Shown here piece after piece: positions 45,472 to 54,898 of a stretch of DNA of 64,000 nt (positions within the stretch are counted from its first letter, which is position 1; each line of letters opens with the position of its first letter). Location of the stretch: NCBI RefSeq assembly GCF_900182555.1, contig NZ_FXTH01000001.1, positions 186,001-250,000 on the forward strand. Reading direction: 5' to 3'. The position numbers and the translations under genes are program-made. The notes under the pieces were generated by a model, which worked only from the letters and a program-made list of their open reading frames with translations, ran no database searches and had not been told where the DNA came from. Source of the DNA: Fodinibius sediminis (lineage in GTDB: Bacteria; Bacteroidota; Rhodothermia; Balneolales; Balneolaceae).

Positions 45472-46707
45472 CTATATCAAATACAGTGGATTAGGACTGA
45501 TGCATACCACAAAGATCCCCATACTCATCCATCCCAAAAGGGAGCGAGCAGGATTAAGTGGTCGTTCGTAAAGTGCCGGTGGATGCTCAATACCCACCAG
45601 GTAGGCGGTAAAAAAGGCCCATACTACCCAGATTAATGATCCCGATTCACTGATACTGCCCACATAGAGATAGAGGTAGGCGGCGGATGCAGCTAATGAT
45701 ATCGCCAGCATCGGAGCAATCCAGCGATGATCACCGTGAAATGCTTTGCGGAGCAGAAGAAATAGCACAGCAGCCCAGATAAGCCAGCTGAGGATCCCCC
45801 CCGTTAACTCGTATTCGAGCAGCGACAAGTGAATAAAGGGAATGATCTCAATACCGGCCAGAGTTACCAGCAGGCCGAAGAAAATACGCGCCACCGTCTG
45901 GTGTTTCTTAAAGCCGATAAGAGAATACAAAATATGCCCGCCGTCCAGCTGCCCCAGGGGCATCAGGTTCAGCGCCGTAAAGAAGAGCCCCAGCCATCCC
46001 GCAAAGAGAAAAGGGTAATGATACATTTCCCACATTGGCGGTACATTTTCAAAAAAAGAGGCCAGAAAGCTGTAAAGCAACGTGTTGCCCAGGATCAGGG
46101 TCTCCCCATTGGTCTCTCCCGGCGGGTCTTCCGGATACGTTCCATGCTCGGCGACATAGCTTTTAACCGCTTCATGTCCCTCGAACTGCTGGATGTAGGA
46201 GGGCTCGGGCAGGGTGGAAAAGCCATACAGCAGAATGGCCAGGGAAACCACAAAACCCGCCAGGGGACCTGCAATTCCCACATCAAACATCTTGTAGTTA
46301 TCATTGATCTTCTGCTTGATCCGGATTACGGCCCCCAGCGTGCCAATGCCGAGCGGTACCGGAATAAAGTAGGGCAGCGTAACCCTGATCTTGTGATAAA
46401 GTGCTGCAAAATAATGCCCGAACTCATGCACTCCCAGAAAGCCCAGCAACAAGCTGGCAAACAGCACCCCGCGGTAAAAATCGGTTTCAGTAGGCAGGGC
46501 CACCGGAAAGGGCGTGGGTTCAAAACCGACGAAGCTGGATCCGGCCAGCGATACCAACACAAAGGTAAGCACAAAAAGGCCGAGGTGCTTGGCAATGGTC
46601 GCACCATCAAGCTTCGGTTCCTCTTCTTTTTGCCTCGCCTGTGCAGGATTGACGGGCGGTTGGTCGTAAATCTGGTTACTTCTGTCTAGGGAAGGTTCGT
46701 TATCCAA
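45472..46707 (-). CDS. Site-2 protease family (M50) membrane metalloprotease
   Basis: The 411-residue protein has a soluble N-terminal ~40 residues, then about nine transmembrane helices. The zinc motif HEFGH is at 94-98 and the second motif LNLMPLGQLDGGH follows about 150 residues later, the pair that defines site-2 proteases. The YFIPVPLGIGTLGAVIRIKQ segment is typical of the plant EGY1-like branch. It may release membrane-bound regulators. The start appears to be a TTG at 46707, 12 bases after the arcA stop, so it is probably translated from the arcA transcript. Confidence 0.92.
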   Translation of the reverse strand: MDNEPSLDRSNQIYDQPPVNPAQARQKEEEPKLDGATIAKHLGLFVLTFVLVSLAGSSFVGFEPTPFPVALPTETDFYRGVLFASLLLGFLGVHEFGHYFAALYHKIRVTLPYFIPVPLGIGTLGAVIRIKQKINDNYKMFDVGIAGPLAGFVVSLAILLYGFSTLPEPSYIQQFEGHEAVKSYVAEHGTYPEDPPGETNGETLILGNTLLYSFLASFFENVPPMWEMYHYPFLFAGWLGLFFTALNLMPLGQLDGGHILYSLIGFKKHQTVARIFFGLLVTLAGIEIIPFIHLSLLEYELTGGILSWLIWAAVLFLLLRKAFHGDHRWIAPMLAISLAASAAYLYLYVGSISESGSLIWVVWAFFTAYLVGIEHPPALYERPLNPARSLLGWMSMGIFVVCISPNPLYLI

Positions 46708-46719
46708 GATAAAAATAAT

Positions 46720-47943
46720 TTAATTGGCTCTTGTGATAGGCAGCGTCATACAACGTGCTCCACCACGACCCCGGCACAATTCATGGCCAATAAACTTAAT
46801 GGCAATTTTCTGACTTCCGGGATCAAATTCTTTTTCTTCAAATTCCTCGATAAATTCGTGTTGATTCATCAAACGATAGCCGTGCCGGTTTAGTTCACGA
46901 AATGTATTGGTGTTTCGCTCATAACCCACAATGATGCCTGGAGCCAGGGCAAAAACATTGGCTCCGTCGGTCCACTGCTCTCGGAACTGGTTCGTACGTT
47001 CCGCTCCGCCACAGCTGATAAAGGTCAGCTCCCGCTGCAGAAAATGCTCCAGCGCCTCCTTCAGCGAGGGCATCGACTGATTGATGATGTTGCCGTCTGC
47101 ATAAGAGAGCGCCACCACATTGTCGCGGCGCTCGGTGATAGCGGGAGGAAAAACAATGCATTCATCATCATCGCAGAAGGTAAAGATGGTATCAAGATGC
47201 ATGGAGGACCGCTGCTTGGGAATATCGACGGCCAGCACATGCTCAATGCCGTTTTCAAGCAGCTTCTCGGTCGCCTTCATCAGGCCGCTGAAGGATGTTC
47301 GTTCGCTCATGCCAATCAGCACCACACGGTCGGAGACCACCAGCACATCCCCGCCCTCGATGGATTCCTGCTCGCCAATCTTAATGATATTATCGCGCAC
47401 CCCGGCAAAATGGGGATGGTACCTGGCCAGCGTTTCCATCAGAATAGCCTCCCGCAGGCGGGCCTTTTTAGCCGGACGTGAAAGCAACAAACTGTCTCCA
47501 ACAACCGCGGCGAGGTCCCGCGTAAACAGCAGGTTGGGCGTGGGCAGCATCGTAAACCCACCAATTGCCGGTGTGGCCCCTTCAATGACAAACTGCAGCA
47601 GCTCACCGGGCTGCAGCTGCAACAGCTCCTCTTCTATGGTGTGGAGATTTTCTTCGCTTAGTCGCTTGACAAGCTCTTCGACAAAGAAGGCCCGGGCATC
47701 CTCCTGCTGAAAACACTCCAGGAAGAGGTCGTTGATTTCAAGAACCTCACCGTCTCCCGGCATGGCTGCTTTGAAGATCCGGATCATATCCAGGTGTTCC
47801 CGGCGCGCGTCCTCCTCGAAAATGATATCATCGAACAGCAGCTGATCTTTCAGCTCCGGGTTTACAAGCGACACTTCATGCCCGGGAGTGTGTACAATAA
47901 CCCTTTTAAGCCGGCCAATCTCGGAATTTACGGATATATTCAT
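46720..47943 (-). CDS. arcA: Arginine deiminase
   Basis: The 407-residue enzyme hydrolyses arginine to citrulline and ammonia. Family motifs are VIVHTPGHEVSLVNP, FTRDLAAVVGDSLLLSRPAK, ESIEGGDVLVV, MHLDTIFTFCDDDECIVFPP and the terminal GRGGARCMTLPITRAN with nucleophile Cys398. All catalytic residues appear present. The carbamoyltransferase, carbamate kinase and antiporter genes of the usual pathway are not nearby. Instead the next gene, 12 bases on, is a site-2 protease. It may serve acid or nitrogen stress or arginine removal rather than ATP formation. Confidence 0.95.
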   Translation of the reverse strand: MNISVNSEIGRLKRVIVHTPGHEVSLVNPELKDQLLFDDIIFEEDARREHLDMIRIFKAAMPGDGEVLEINDLFLECFQQEDARAFFVEELVKRLSEENLHTIEEELLQLQPGELLQFVIEGATPAIGGFTMLPTPNLLFTRDLAAVVGDSLLLSRPAKKARLREAILMETLARYHPHFAGVRDNIIKIGEQESIEGGDVLVVSDRVVLIGMSERTSFSGLMKATEKLLENGIEHVLAVDIPKQRSSMHLDTIFTFCDDDECIVFPPAITERRDNVVALSYADGNIINQSMPSLKEALEHFLQRELTFISCGGAERTNQFREQWTDGANVFALAPGIIVGYERNTNTFRELNRHGYRLMNQHEFIEEFEEKEFDPGSQKIAIKFIGHELCRGRGGARCMTLPITRAN

Positions 47944-48128
47944 AATATCAATGGGTTAGCAAGGAGGCATCTGGTTCCCCAGAATATACGTTTTGATTGC
48001 ACAATTTTTAAATTATGTTTTTTGTTATATAAAAGTGCAATAGAATGGTTATTTTGGTCGACGGTCGTTTGATGTACTCCATGCAGTTTATTCAAGCGAT
48101 CTCTTTTAGAATTTGATGGACCCCTGCA

Positions 48129-48986
48129 ATGCCTGAAAAAAAAGAAATAGAATCGCTCGTCTATTTACTGGATGATCCCGATCCCTATGTACAGTCGGAA
48201 GTCAAAAAACGCCTGTTTGAACTGGGTGATAATGCGGTTCCCCTGCTCGATCAGCGAAAAAACGAAATCAACGACGAAAAGGAACGGGCGCTAATCAGCG
48301 AAATCATCCAGTGGATTACCTACAGCAGTGTCGAGGAAGATTTCCTTGACGTCCTGGGAAACGGTTTGAATGACCTCGAACAGCTGGAAAAAGCGATCTT
48401 CATTCTTGCCCGTTTTGACAACCCCACGCTGCGGGCCAGCGAGTACCGGCAGCAGCTCGACCGGTATGCCGAACGTATTGCGGCCGATGTGCAGTACTCC
48501 CTGTCAGAAACACAGAAAATGCACAAGGTGCTGGACCTGGTCTTCACGGACCTTGAATTTTCAGGAAGCATGACCGATTACTACAACCCGAAGAATTCCT
48601 TCCTCAACCAGGTTATGGACCGCCGCAAGGGACTACCCATCTCTCTTGGACTGATTGTCCTGTTCATCGCCCGCCGGCTGGATCTGCCGTTCCGCGGTAT
48701 TAACATGCCGATCCATTTTATGCTGATGTATAAGGCGGAACAGGAAAAAATATTGATCGACCCCTTCGATCACGGGAAAATCGTGACCTATAACCAGTGT
48801 TTCTATTTTCTGGAGCAGAATGGGGTTACGCCCAAAAGCGAACATTTCCAGCCCTCCAGCGAGCCTGTGATACTGGCCCGGTGCATCCGGAATCTGATCA
48901 GCAGTTACGAGAAAAAGGATCTTTCTCACAAAACCGAAGGGCTGAGCCATCTCCTCCAGACCGTAGAGATGATGACCCACCTCTGA
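48129..48986 (+). CDS. SirB1-like transglutaminase-fold protein
   Basis: The 285-residue protein has a HEAT-like start (LVYLLDDPDPYVQSEVKKRL) and a C-terminal transglutaminase-like domain with FLNQVMDRRKGLPISLGLIV and FRGINMPIHFMLMY, the marks of the SirB1/YchA family. The catalytic cysteine of true transglutaminases is replaced, as in most SirB1 proteins, so it is probably a non-catalytic binding domain. Function is unknown. It is divergent from arcA. Confidence 0.9.
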   Translation: MPEKKEIESLVYLLDDPDPYVQSEVKKRLFELGDNAVPLLDQRKNEINDEKERALISEIIQWITYSSVEEDFLDVLGNGLNDLEQLEKAIFILARFDNPTLRASEYRQQLDRYAERIAADVQYSLSETQKMHKVLDLVFTDLEFSGSMTDYYNPKNSFLNQVMDRRKGLPISLGLIVLFIARRLDLPFRGINMPIHFMLMYKAEQEKILIDPFDHGKIVTYNQCFYFLEQNGVTPKSEHFQPSSEPVILARCIRNLISSYEKKDLSHKTEGLSHLLQTVEMMTHL

Positions 48987-49028
48987 CAGAGCCGAAGAAA
49001 GGCACGGCTGCAGCCTGGTTCTCACCGA

Positions 49029-51332
49029 TTATCGCTCAAAACCAAAGGCGTCTGTGGGCGTTTCATCAAATTTAAACGGATTAATCTGTCCGGCCAGCCG
49101 GTGAAAGGAGGCCGCCTCTTCCTCATTACCGTTGAATTTGTGAATGTCGCCCGCCAGTTTGTACAGCGTAGGATTCGCCGGCGCCTGATCGAGCAGGTGG
49201 CGCAGGAGCGGGATGGCTTCTTCAAAATTCTTGTTTTCTATGTAGATGGCCAACCGATACAGGTCGGCGCGCAGGCTCTCGTTCGGGGACTCCAGCTGAT
49301 CCAGATAATATAAGCAGCGGGAATAGATGTTGCGGTCGAAGTAAAAGCGCACAAGCTGATAGATGAGCGTGGCCGGCAGCTCAATCCCTTCCAGACGATC
49401 TTCGAAGCGGCGCAGGATATCCCGCTTATTCATAACCATAAAGAGGTGCACCAGACGACACAACGTCTCCGGGTCATGCTCCGAATTGAAAATCTCGGTT
49501 CGCATCTCATCCGTAAAAAGACGGGCAAACTGGGCCTTGATCTCTTCCTCGGGGAACAGTGGATTTACCAGTTCATCGAGCGCCAGCAGCTGATCAAAAT
49601 TACTCAGTGCTTTGAGTTCTTGTTCGGAAAATTTCTCAATTCCCCATTTCTCGTTAAAATAGGACACGTTTTTCCAGTACTGCCGGCTCTCGGTATCCAG
49701 GTCCAGTGGGAATGTGGTTGTGCCCAGGTGATGCGTCACTTGCACATGCGGAGCAATACCCACTTTGTGGCCGGCTGTGCGCGCCTGAAAACAGAGGTCG
49801 ATGTCTTCGAAAAAGGCAAGCTCGTAGTGTTCGTCCATGCGCAGCCCGGTATCGGTGCGCAGCATCATGCAGAAACTGTCGATGTATTCGGCGGGCACCA
49901 GCCCGGGCCCCTCAGAATCAATATTGCGTGTGGACTGATCGGGATTGTAAGTCTTGTCAGCCGCCGGACCGACCAGGGCATACTCCGGGTGAGCCTCCAT
50001 AATTTTTTTCAGCTGCCCCAGCCCGTCACTGCTAAACTCAACATCATTGTGCATGATGCACGCATAGGGCGTTTCGGCCTTCTCCAGCCCCTGGTTCACC
50101 GAGGCTGCAAACCCCCTGTTCTGCCGATTGGTGATGACCCGGCACCGCAGGAACTGCTTCTCCTGCAGTTCCTGAAGATAATCATGCGTGTCGTCAAGAC
50201 TGGCATTATCGATCACTATCAGCTCAACACCGGAGAGGTTGCAGTGCTCCGAGACCGAGAGCAGGCAATGTTCCAGCGCCCCCTTCCCGTGCACCGCCGT
50301 AGGAATGATGAGCGTGATCTCCGCCGGTTCTATGTCACCGGAGGTCTCCCCCTCCCCACTTTCGGCATGCTCCTCATCCTTTTTCTGCTCGGAAAGCACC
50401 TTCTTGTTAACCTCATGCTTGAGTTCCGAGGCCTCCACAAACCGGCGCTTTTTCTCCAGCAGCTGTATTTTGAGCTGTTTGGCCGCAGGGTGAGACGGTC
50501 GATCTTCGAGCACCTCCTCTATCAGCTCCAGCGCCGCATTGAACCGGCCGTCCTTTTTCAGGGCCACGGCCTTATTGAGCATCTCGATTTCAAAATCACG
50601 CTCGCTGAGGGGAGGTTCTTGGGTCTCCAGCGACTGCAGGGCCTTCAGGATAGTATTCCGTTTTGACCCCGCCCCTTTCAGTTTGCGCAACAGGGTAAAC
50701 AACATCTCCTGCCGCAGGGCGGAGGACGGAGGCGGGATGTCTTCCATGGGGCTGGGGCGCGACCAGGGCTGGTCACTGAACAAAAACGGGATTCCGGTCA
50801 TGCGCTCGGCCAACTCCATGGCGCCGTAACTATCCAAAAAGGGATTAAAATAACGGCGGACGCCTGGAAGCTGCTCCAGATTCCAGATAAAAGCCCCATC
50901 TGTGGGCCACTGGTTTCGCTTGACAAGCCCCAGCCACCCCGATTGATCCGCGGGAAGTTCATGACGCTGCACAATGCCCGGTTCGCGTGCGCCCTCCAAT
51001 CGATTCAGACTGGCAACAAGCTGCGACTCGTTGATCTCACTGATCGTCTCGGGAGCCCAGAAAAGCGACCCGTTGCTTTGCAGGAGAGCCTCGTTGAGCG
51101 CATGGCCGCGTCCCGACCGCTGCCCGTGTTCGTAATAGAAGGTTTGTTCGTGCTGGTAGTAGTCAAGTACTGACTGGATAACCTCGTCGCTGCCGTCGGA
51201 GGAAGCATCATCGATCACAAAAAGCTCAAACGAGATATCGCCACATTCATACAGCGATGTCAGCGTATTTTCAATAACATCCTTCTGATCCTGAACGACA
51301 AGCGTAACCGTAAGCAGCGGGGTATTAGACAT
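49029..51332 (-). CDS. Tandem family 2 glycosyltransferase with C-terminal TPR
   Basis: A 767-residue protein. Residues about 5-230 are a GT2 domain (LLTVTLVVQDQKDVIENTLT, ELFVIDDASSDGSDEVIQ), and about 250-325 a coiled linker with a TPR-like repeat. About 335-560 is a second GT2 domain (EITLIIPTAVHGKGALEHCL, IVIDNASLDDTHDY, ACIMHNDVEFSSDGLGQL), followed by a helical region and a TPR near 700-750. The second GT2 keeps the DD-type and acceptor motifs; the first has fewer, so it may be partly decayed. Likely acts in surface or protein glycosylation. It is a lone gene. Confidence 0.93.
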   Translation of the reverse strand: MSNTPLLTVTLVVQDQKDVIENTLTSLYECGDISFELFVIDDASSDGSDEVIQSVLDYYQHEQTFYYEHGQRSGRGHALNEALLQSNGSLFWAPETISEINESQLVASLNRLEGAREPGIVQRHELPADQSGWLGLVKRNQWPTDGAFIWNLEQLPGVRRYFNPFLDSYGAMELAERMTGIPFLFSDQPWSRPSPMEDIPPPSSALRQEMLFTLLRKLKGAGSKRNTILKALQSLETQEPPLSERDFEIEMLNKAVALKKDGRFNAALELIEEVLEDRPSHPAAKQLKIQLLEKKRRFVEASELKHEVNKKVLSEQKKDEEHAESGEGETSGDIEPAEITLIIPTAVHGKGALEHCLLSVSEHCNLSGVELIVIDNASLDDTHDYLQELQEKQFLRCRVITNRQNRGFAASVNQGLEKAETPYACIMHNDVEFSSDGLGQLKKIMEAHPEYALVGPAADKTYNPDQSTRNIDSEGPGLVPAEYIDSFCMMLRTDTGLRMDEHYELAFFEDIDLCFQARTAGHKVGIAPHVQVTHHLGTTTFPLDLDTESRQYWKNVSYFNEKWGIEKFSEQELKALSNFDQLLALDELVNPLFPEEEIKAQFARLFTDEMRTEIFNSEHDPETLCRLVHLFMVMNKRDILRRFEDRLEGIELPATLIYQLVRFYFDRNIYSRCLYYLDQLESPNESLRADLYRLAIYIENKNFEEAIPLLRHLLDQAPANPTLYKLAGDIHKFNGNEEEAASFHRLAGQINPFKFDETPTDAFGFER

Positions 51333-51416
51333 AGACTAGCTTCCCAATGATGTAAGTTTGTTCTGTCGAAATATACGAGCTGAAAAGAAAAAGGCGAAAA
51401 TTATTCATCGCTCATT

Positions 51417-51434
51417 TCGCTGCAAAGGCAGCGA
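51417..51434. repeat. Short perfect hairpin in the gap between the glycosyltransferase and trxB
   Basis: TCGCTGC (51417-51423) and GCAGCGA (51428-51434) flank a 4-base loop. There is no T-run on either side. Meaning unknown; it lies in a 269-base divergent gap. Confidence 0.4.
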
Positions 51435-51559
51435 TTTCATCTCCCCGCGGTGGCGTACGATGATTTTTGCTTTTCATCAAGCCGCTGGTGCGCCCTTTAA
51501 TCAACAGTTCCTATCACTCCCATAAAAAATATCGACTCAATCTTTCATACTATTTTTTG

Positions 51560-51567
51560 TATCTTTG
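51560..51567 (+). promoter_or_regulatory. Likely -7 promoter box of trxB
   Basis: TATCTTTG is an exact TAnnTTTG element. A transcript would begin near 51574, past the alternative upstream ATG at 51569, which supports the ATG at 51602 as the trxB start. Confidence 0.45.
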
Positions 51568-51601
51568 GATGAAATTAATCAAGGAAACTACTGAGTACAT
51601 A

Positions 51602-52570
51602 ATGGAAGATATTGCAGGAAAGACATTTGATGTCGTTGTCGTAGGAAGCGGGCCGGCCGGTCTGACAGCTGCCCTTTATGCAGCCCGTGCCGATTTAAAA
51701 CCACTGGTTTTTGAAGGTCCCGAACCCGGGGGACAGCTAATGCAGACCACCGATGTGGAAAACTATCCCGGCTATCCCGAGGGCGTACTGGGTCCTAAAA
51801 TGATGCAGGATTTCCGCGAACAGGCCGAGCGCTTTGGAGCGGACTGCCGCTATGGAATGGTCACCGATATTGATTTCGGCAGCCGCCCCTACAAATTGAC
51901 CATTGACGAGGAAAACGAACTTTTCGCCAAAGCCATCATCGTTTCCACCGGGGCCTCCGCCAAGTGGCTGGGACTTGAAAGTGAGCAGCGTATGCGCGGC
52001 AAGGGGGTTTCAGCGTGTGCAACCTGCGACGGCGCCTTTTTCCGCGACCAGCATGTGGTTGTAGTAGGCGGCGGCGATACGGCCATGGAAGAAGCGACCT
52101 TCCTCACCAAATTTGCCAGCAAAGTAACCGTTCTGCACCGACGCCAGGAACTGCGCGCCTCCAAAGCCCTGCAGACCCGCGCTTTCAATGATGAGAAAAT
52201 TGAATTCCTGTGGGACACCGAACTCCAGGAAGTGCTGGGCGAGCAAGTGGTGGACGGAGTCAAGGTGATCAATAACGAAACCGGTGACGTAACGACGCTC
52301 GAGGATGTGACCGGTGTCTTCATCGCTATCGGACACAAGCCGAATACCGACCTGTTCAAGGAGGTCCTCACCACCGACGAGGTTGGCTACATTGTGACCA
52401 AAGGGAAATCAACGGAGACCGATCTTGAAGGTATCTTCGCCTGCGGTGATGCCATGGACCCGACCTATCGGCAGGCGGTAACTGCAGCCGGAACGGGCTG
52501 CCGCGCAGCTCTTGATGCGGAACGGTTCCTGGCTGAAGAAGAAGTAAAGAAGGCCGTAGCCGCGGAATAG
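51602..52570 (+). CDS. trxB: Thioredoxin-disulfide reductase
   Basis: From the ATG at 51602 the 322-residue flavoenzyme begins DVVVVGSGPAGLTAALYAAR (FAD site). The redox motif CATCDG lies in GKGVSACATCDGAFF. The NADPH-binding VVVGGGDTAMEEATFLTKFA and the second FAD motif LEGIFACGDAMDPTYRQAVT follow. NADPH electrons go to thioredoxin and on to ribonucleotide reductase and repair enzymes. The transhydrogenase at 7-10 kb is a fitting source of NADPH. The earlier in-frame start at 51467 is unlikely. Confidence 0.97.
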   Translation: MEDIAGKTFDVVVVGSGPAGLTAALYAARADLKPLVFEGPEPGGQLMQTTDVENYPGYPEGVLGPKMMQDFREQAERFGADCRYGMVTDIDFGSRPYKLTIDEENELFAKAIIVSTGASAKWLGLESEQRMRGKGVSACATCDGAFFRDQHVVVVGGGDTAMEEATFLTKFASKVTVLHRRQELRASKALQTRAFNDEKIEFLWDTELQEVLGEQVVDGVKVINNETGDVTTLEDVTGVFIAIGHKPNTDLFKEVLTTDEVGYIVTKGKSTETDLEGIFACGDAMDPTYRQAVTAAGTGCRAALDAERFLAEEEVKKAVAAE

Positions 52571-52579
52571 AACCTATTT

Positions 52580-52637
52580 TCAGGCATTGAAAATCAGGGG
52601 CCGGTGCTGGCCGGGAGCCGGCGCTCTCAATGCCTGA
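52580..52637. repeat. Large inverted repeat in the trxB/DUF4342 convergent gap
   Basis: TCAGGCATTGA at 52580-52590 is the exact reverse complement of TCAATGCCTGA at 52627-52637 (11-bp stem). The 36-base interior holds further GC-rich GCCGG/CCGGC self-complementary pieces. It fills most of the 71-base gap between two convergent genes. It may be a bidirectional terminator, although no T-run follows, or a dispersed palindromic repeat. Confidence 0.6.
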
Positions 52638-52641
52638 CTCC

Positions 52642-53064
52642 CTATTCTTCGCTGTCTTCTCCTTTCTTGCCCACCGTTTTCTCAGCCTGCTGCTTCTCCT
52701 CAGCCGCCGTATCAGCCTCCTCTTCATCCTTGATTTCAATAAACTCGGCTTCTACTTCATACTCATCTCCGTCATTCTGCTCCTCTTCGGGATAGCGTTC
52801 CACGATGATCTTGATGTCGTTCATAAACAGCGCAAACATGCTTATGGCCGATACCACAGGTGCAACGGCCGTCAGTACGGCCGTTCCCGCCAGCCCCACC
52901 GTCAACTGCGACTGAAACAGCACTTTGCCATTCTTGTCCTCAATGATGATTCTGCGTGCATTGCCCTCTCTGACAAGCTTCTTAACCTGCCGTATGATTT
53001 CAGAGGCCGTACCTTTGATCTCTTCCGTAAAAGTCTGTTTTGATGATCTGTTCTTCATAATCAT
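52642..53064 (-). CDS. DUF4342 domain protein
   Basis: The 140-residue protein has a DUF4342 domain at about 10-90 (FTEEIKGTASEIIRQVKKLV, REGNARRIIIEDKNGKVLFQ, LTVGLAGTAVLTAVAPVVSA), with a membrane-associating hydrophobic segment at about 58-82 and an acidic Glu-rich tail. The family is widespread and uncharacterised; the start resembles ubiquitin-binding CUE/TS-N-like pieces in some members. The start is ATG at 53064, or two codons later. The ATG overlaps the stop of a 31-codon frame upstream. Confidence 0.85.
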   Translation of the reverse strand: MIMKNRSSKQTFTEEIKGTASEIIRQVKKLVREGNARRIIIEDKNGKVLFQSQLTVGLAGTAVLTAVAPVVSAISMFALFMNDIKIIVERYPEEEQNDGDEYEVEAEFIEIKDEEEADTAAEEKQQAEKTVGKKGEDSEE

Positions 53065-53156
53065 GGGTCTTTGTTAGGGTGCCGGCGGTGTCTCCGTTTC
53101 TGATTTGACGGCTCTTCTTCTATGGCCGCCTGAACCGCATATTCAATAATATCCAT
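53061..53156 (-). CDS. Possible 31-residue small protein coupled to the DUF4342 gene
   Basis: A 32-codon frame starts at an ATG at 53156 (MDIIEYAVQAAIEEEP...) and ends in a basic, His/Arg-rich tail. Its TGA overlaps the DUF4342 ATG (ATGA at 53061-53064). No clear Shine-Dalgarno is visible. The overlap and the helix-then-basic composition make a leader or coupled peptide plausible, but chance is possible at this length. Confidence 0.35.
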   Translation of the reverse strand: MDIIEYAVQAAIEEEPSNQKRRHRRHPNKDP

Positions 53157-53232
53157 TTTTTTTGTAAGGATTTCACTCTTTCAGGATCATACTACGTAAA
53201 AGGAACCAGAAAGATTCAGCCAAGGGGTTGCC

Positions 53233-54774
53233 ATGTTATCAAGAGTCTATTGTGCTTCAACCATCGGAGTTGATGCCCGCCTTATCGAAGTCGAAGTAAA
53301 CCGAACAGGGGGCATGCCCAAATATTTCCTGGTTGGTCTGCCCGATCGTGCCGTCAGCGAATCGAGTGACCGCATCGAAGCGGCCCTGGAAAACTCCAAT
53401 GCCTCCTTCCCCGGCGGACGTATTACCGTCAACCTCGCCCCGGCCGACCTGCCCAAAGAAGGCAGTGCCTTCGACCTGCCCATTGCCGTAACCCTGCTCC
53501 ACGTTTCTGGACAAATCAAAACCGAGGGACTAAGCGACACCCTGGTGCTGGGTGAACTCGCCCTGGATGGCAAACTCAGAGCCGTCAAAGGCGTGCTCCC
53601 TATGGCCGTACAGGCCCGCGAAAAGGGCATCGGGCATATGATTGTGCCCGCCGCCAACGGCCCGGAAGCAGCCGTTGTGGACGGAGTTCAGGTCTATGCT
53701 TTTGACCATCTGAAGCAGGTGATGGGCTGGCTGCGCAACAGGGACAGTCATGATCCACTGGATGTGGATGTAGAAGCCATGTTCCGCCGGAACGACGACC
53801 ATGAAATCCTTGATTTCAGCGATGTTCGCGGCCAGGAAAACGTCAAACGGGCCCTGGAAGTGGGGGCGGCCGGGGGGCACAATATCATCATGGTGGGTCC
53901 TCCCGGATCCGGAAAAACCATGATGGCCCGGCGCCTGCCTGCCATACTGCCACCTCTCACCCTTGATGAAGCGCTTGAAACCACTAAAATCCACTCCGTA
54001 GCCGGCCTTCTGCCCAGCGGGGAGGCCCTGGTCACCGCGCGCCCCTTTCGCTCCCCGCATCATACCGTTTCGGATGTAGCGCTGGTGGGCGGCGGAAGTA
54101 TTCCGATGCCCGGAGAGATCTCCATGGCGCACAATGGGGTGCTTTTCCTGGATGAACTTCCCGAATTCAAGCGCAGCGCCCTGGAAGTGATGCGCCAGCC
54201 GCTGGAGGACGGCTCCGTCAGTATATCCAGGGCCCGGATGAGCGTCAGCTATCCCAGCCGTATCATGCTCGTTGCCTCCATGAATCCCTCGCCCACGGGC
54301 GACTGGTACGACCCCGGCGATCCAGCCGGTGCCTCCCCCTCGCAGATGCAGCGATATCTCAGCAAGATCAGCGGTCCCCTGCTCGACCGCATTGACCTGC
54401 ATATTGAAGTACAAAAAGTGAGTTATGACGAGCTCTCCAGTAAATCACGGGGCGAATCTTCTGCCCAGATACGCAGTCGCGTGGTTCAGGCACGCGAAGT
54501 TCAGAACCAGCGCTTTATAGGAATTGAAGGCGTGTACTGCAATGCCCAGATGAATACAAAAATGGCGCGAAAAATATGCAAACTCGACGATGCCGGCGCC
54601 CAGATGCTCAAGAAAGCCATCACCTCCCTTGGACTCTCCGCGCGGGCCTACGACCGAATTCTAAAGGTCTCACGGACCATTGCGGACCTTGAGCGGTCGG
54701 AATCCATCCAATCAAACCATATTGCAGAAGCCATTCAGTACCGCAGCCTCGACCGCGAAGGATGGCTGGGCTGA
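53233..54774 (+). CDS. comM: YifB/ComM family Mg-chelatase-like AAA ATPase
   Basis: The 513-residue protein has the N-terminal S5/Lon-like ChlI domain ([20 protein letters not shown], then [20 protein letters not shown]). The AAA core follows, with [14 protein letters not shown], Walker [17 protein letters not shown] and [20 protein letters not shown] (Walker B). The Mg_chelatase C-terminal domain ends ...[17 protein letters not shown]. ComM is a branch-migration helicase that helps integrate incoming DNA in natural transformation. comEC is in the same window. A good AGGGG site precedes the ATG. Confidence 0.96.
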   Translation: MLSRVYCASTIGVDARLIEVEVNRTGGMPKYFLVGLPDRAVSESSDRIEAALENSNASFPGGRITVNLAPADLPKEGSAFDLPIAVTLLHVSGQIKTEGLSDTLVLGELALDGKLRAVKGVLPMAVQAREKGIGHMIVPAANGPEAAVVDGVQVYAFDHLKQVMGWLRNRDSHDPLDVDVEAMFRRNDDHEILDFSDVRGQENVKRALEVGAAGGHNIIMVGPPGSGKTMMARRLPAILPPLTLDEALETTKIHSVAGLLPSGEALVTARPFRSPHHTVSDVALVGGGSIPMPGEISMAHNGVLFLDELPEFKRSALEVMRQPLEDGSVSISRARMSVSYPSRIMLVASMNPSPTGDWYDPGDPAGASPSQMQRYLSKISGPLLDRIDLHIEVQKVSYDELSSKSRGESSAQIRSRVVQAREVQNQRFIGIEGVYCNAQMNTKMARKICKLDDAGAQMLKKAITSLGLSARAYDRILKVSRTIADLERSESIQSNHIAEAIQYRSLDREGWLG

Positions 54775-54898
54775 TAGGCCGGCGTCCTGCGGCCGCCCGT
54801 CCCATTGCTACTGACGGACTTATTTTATATCCTTTTCCTGGTGAACGCTTGAATCGCTGCAGCCGATAACAAGAACCCCGATAACGCACGATATTCTC

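Noticed and set aside
45829-46689. 286-codon open frame opposite the site-2 protease
   Set aside because: Antisense shadow with basic, low-complexity composition.
49446-50666. 406-codon open frame opposite the glycosyltransferase gene
   Set aside because: Antisense shadow of a gene with well-conserved GT2 motifs; no start signal or family features.
53530-54414. 294-codon open frame opposite comM
   Set aside because: Antisense shadow; comM motifs fix the coding strand.
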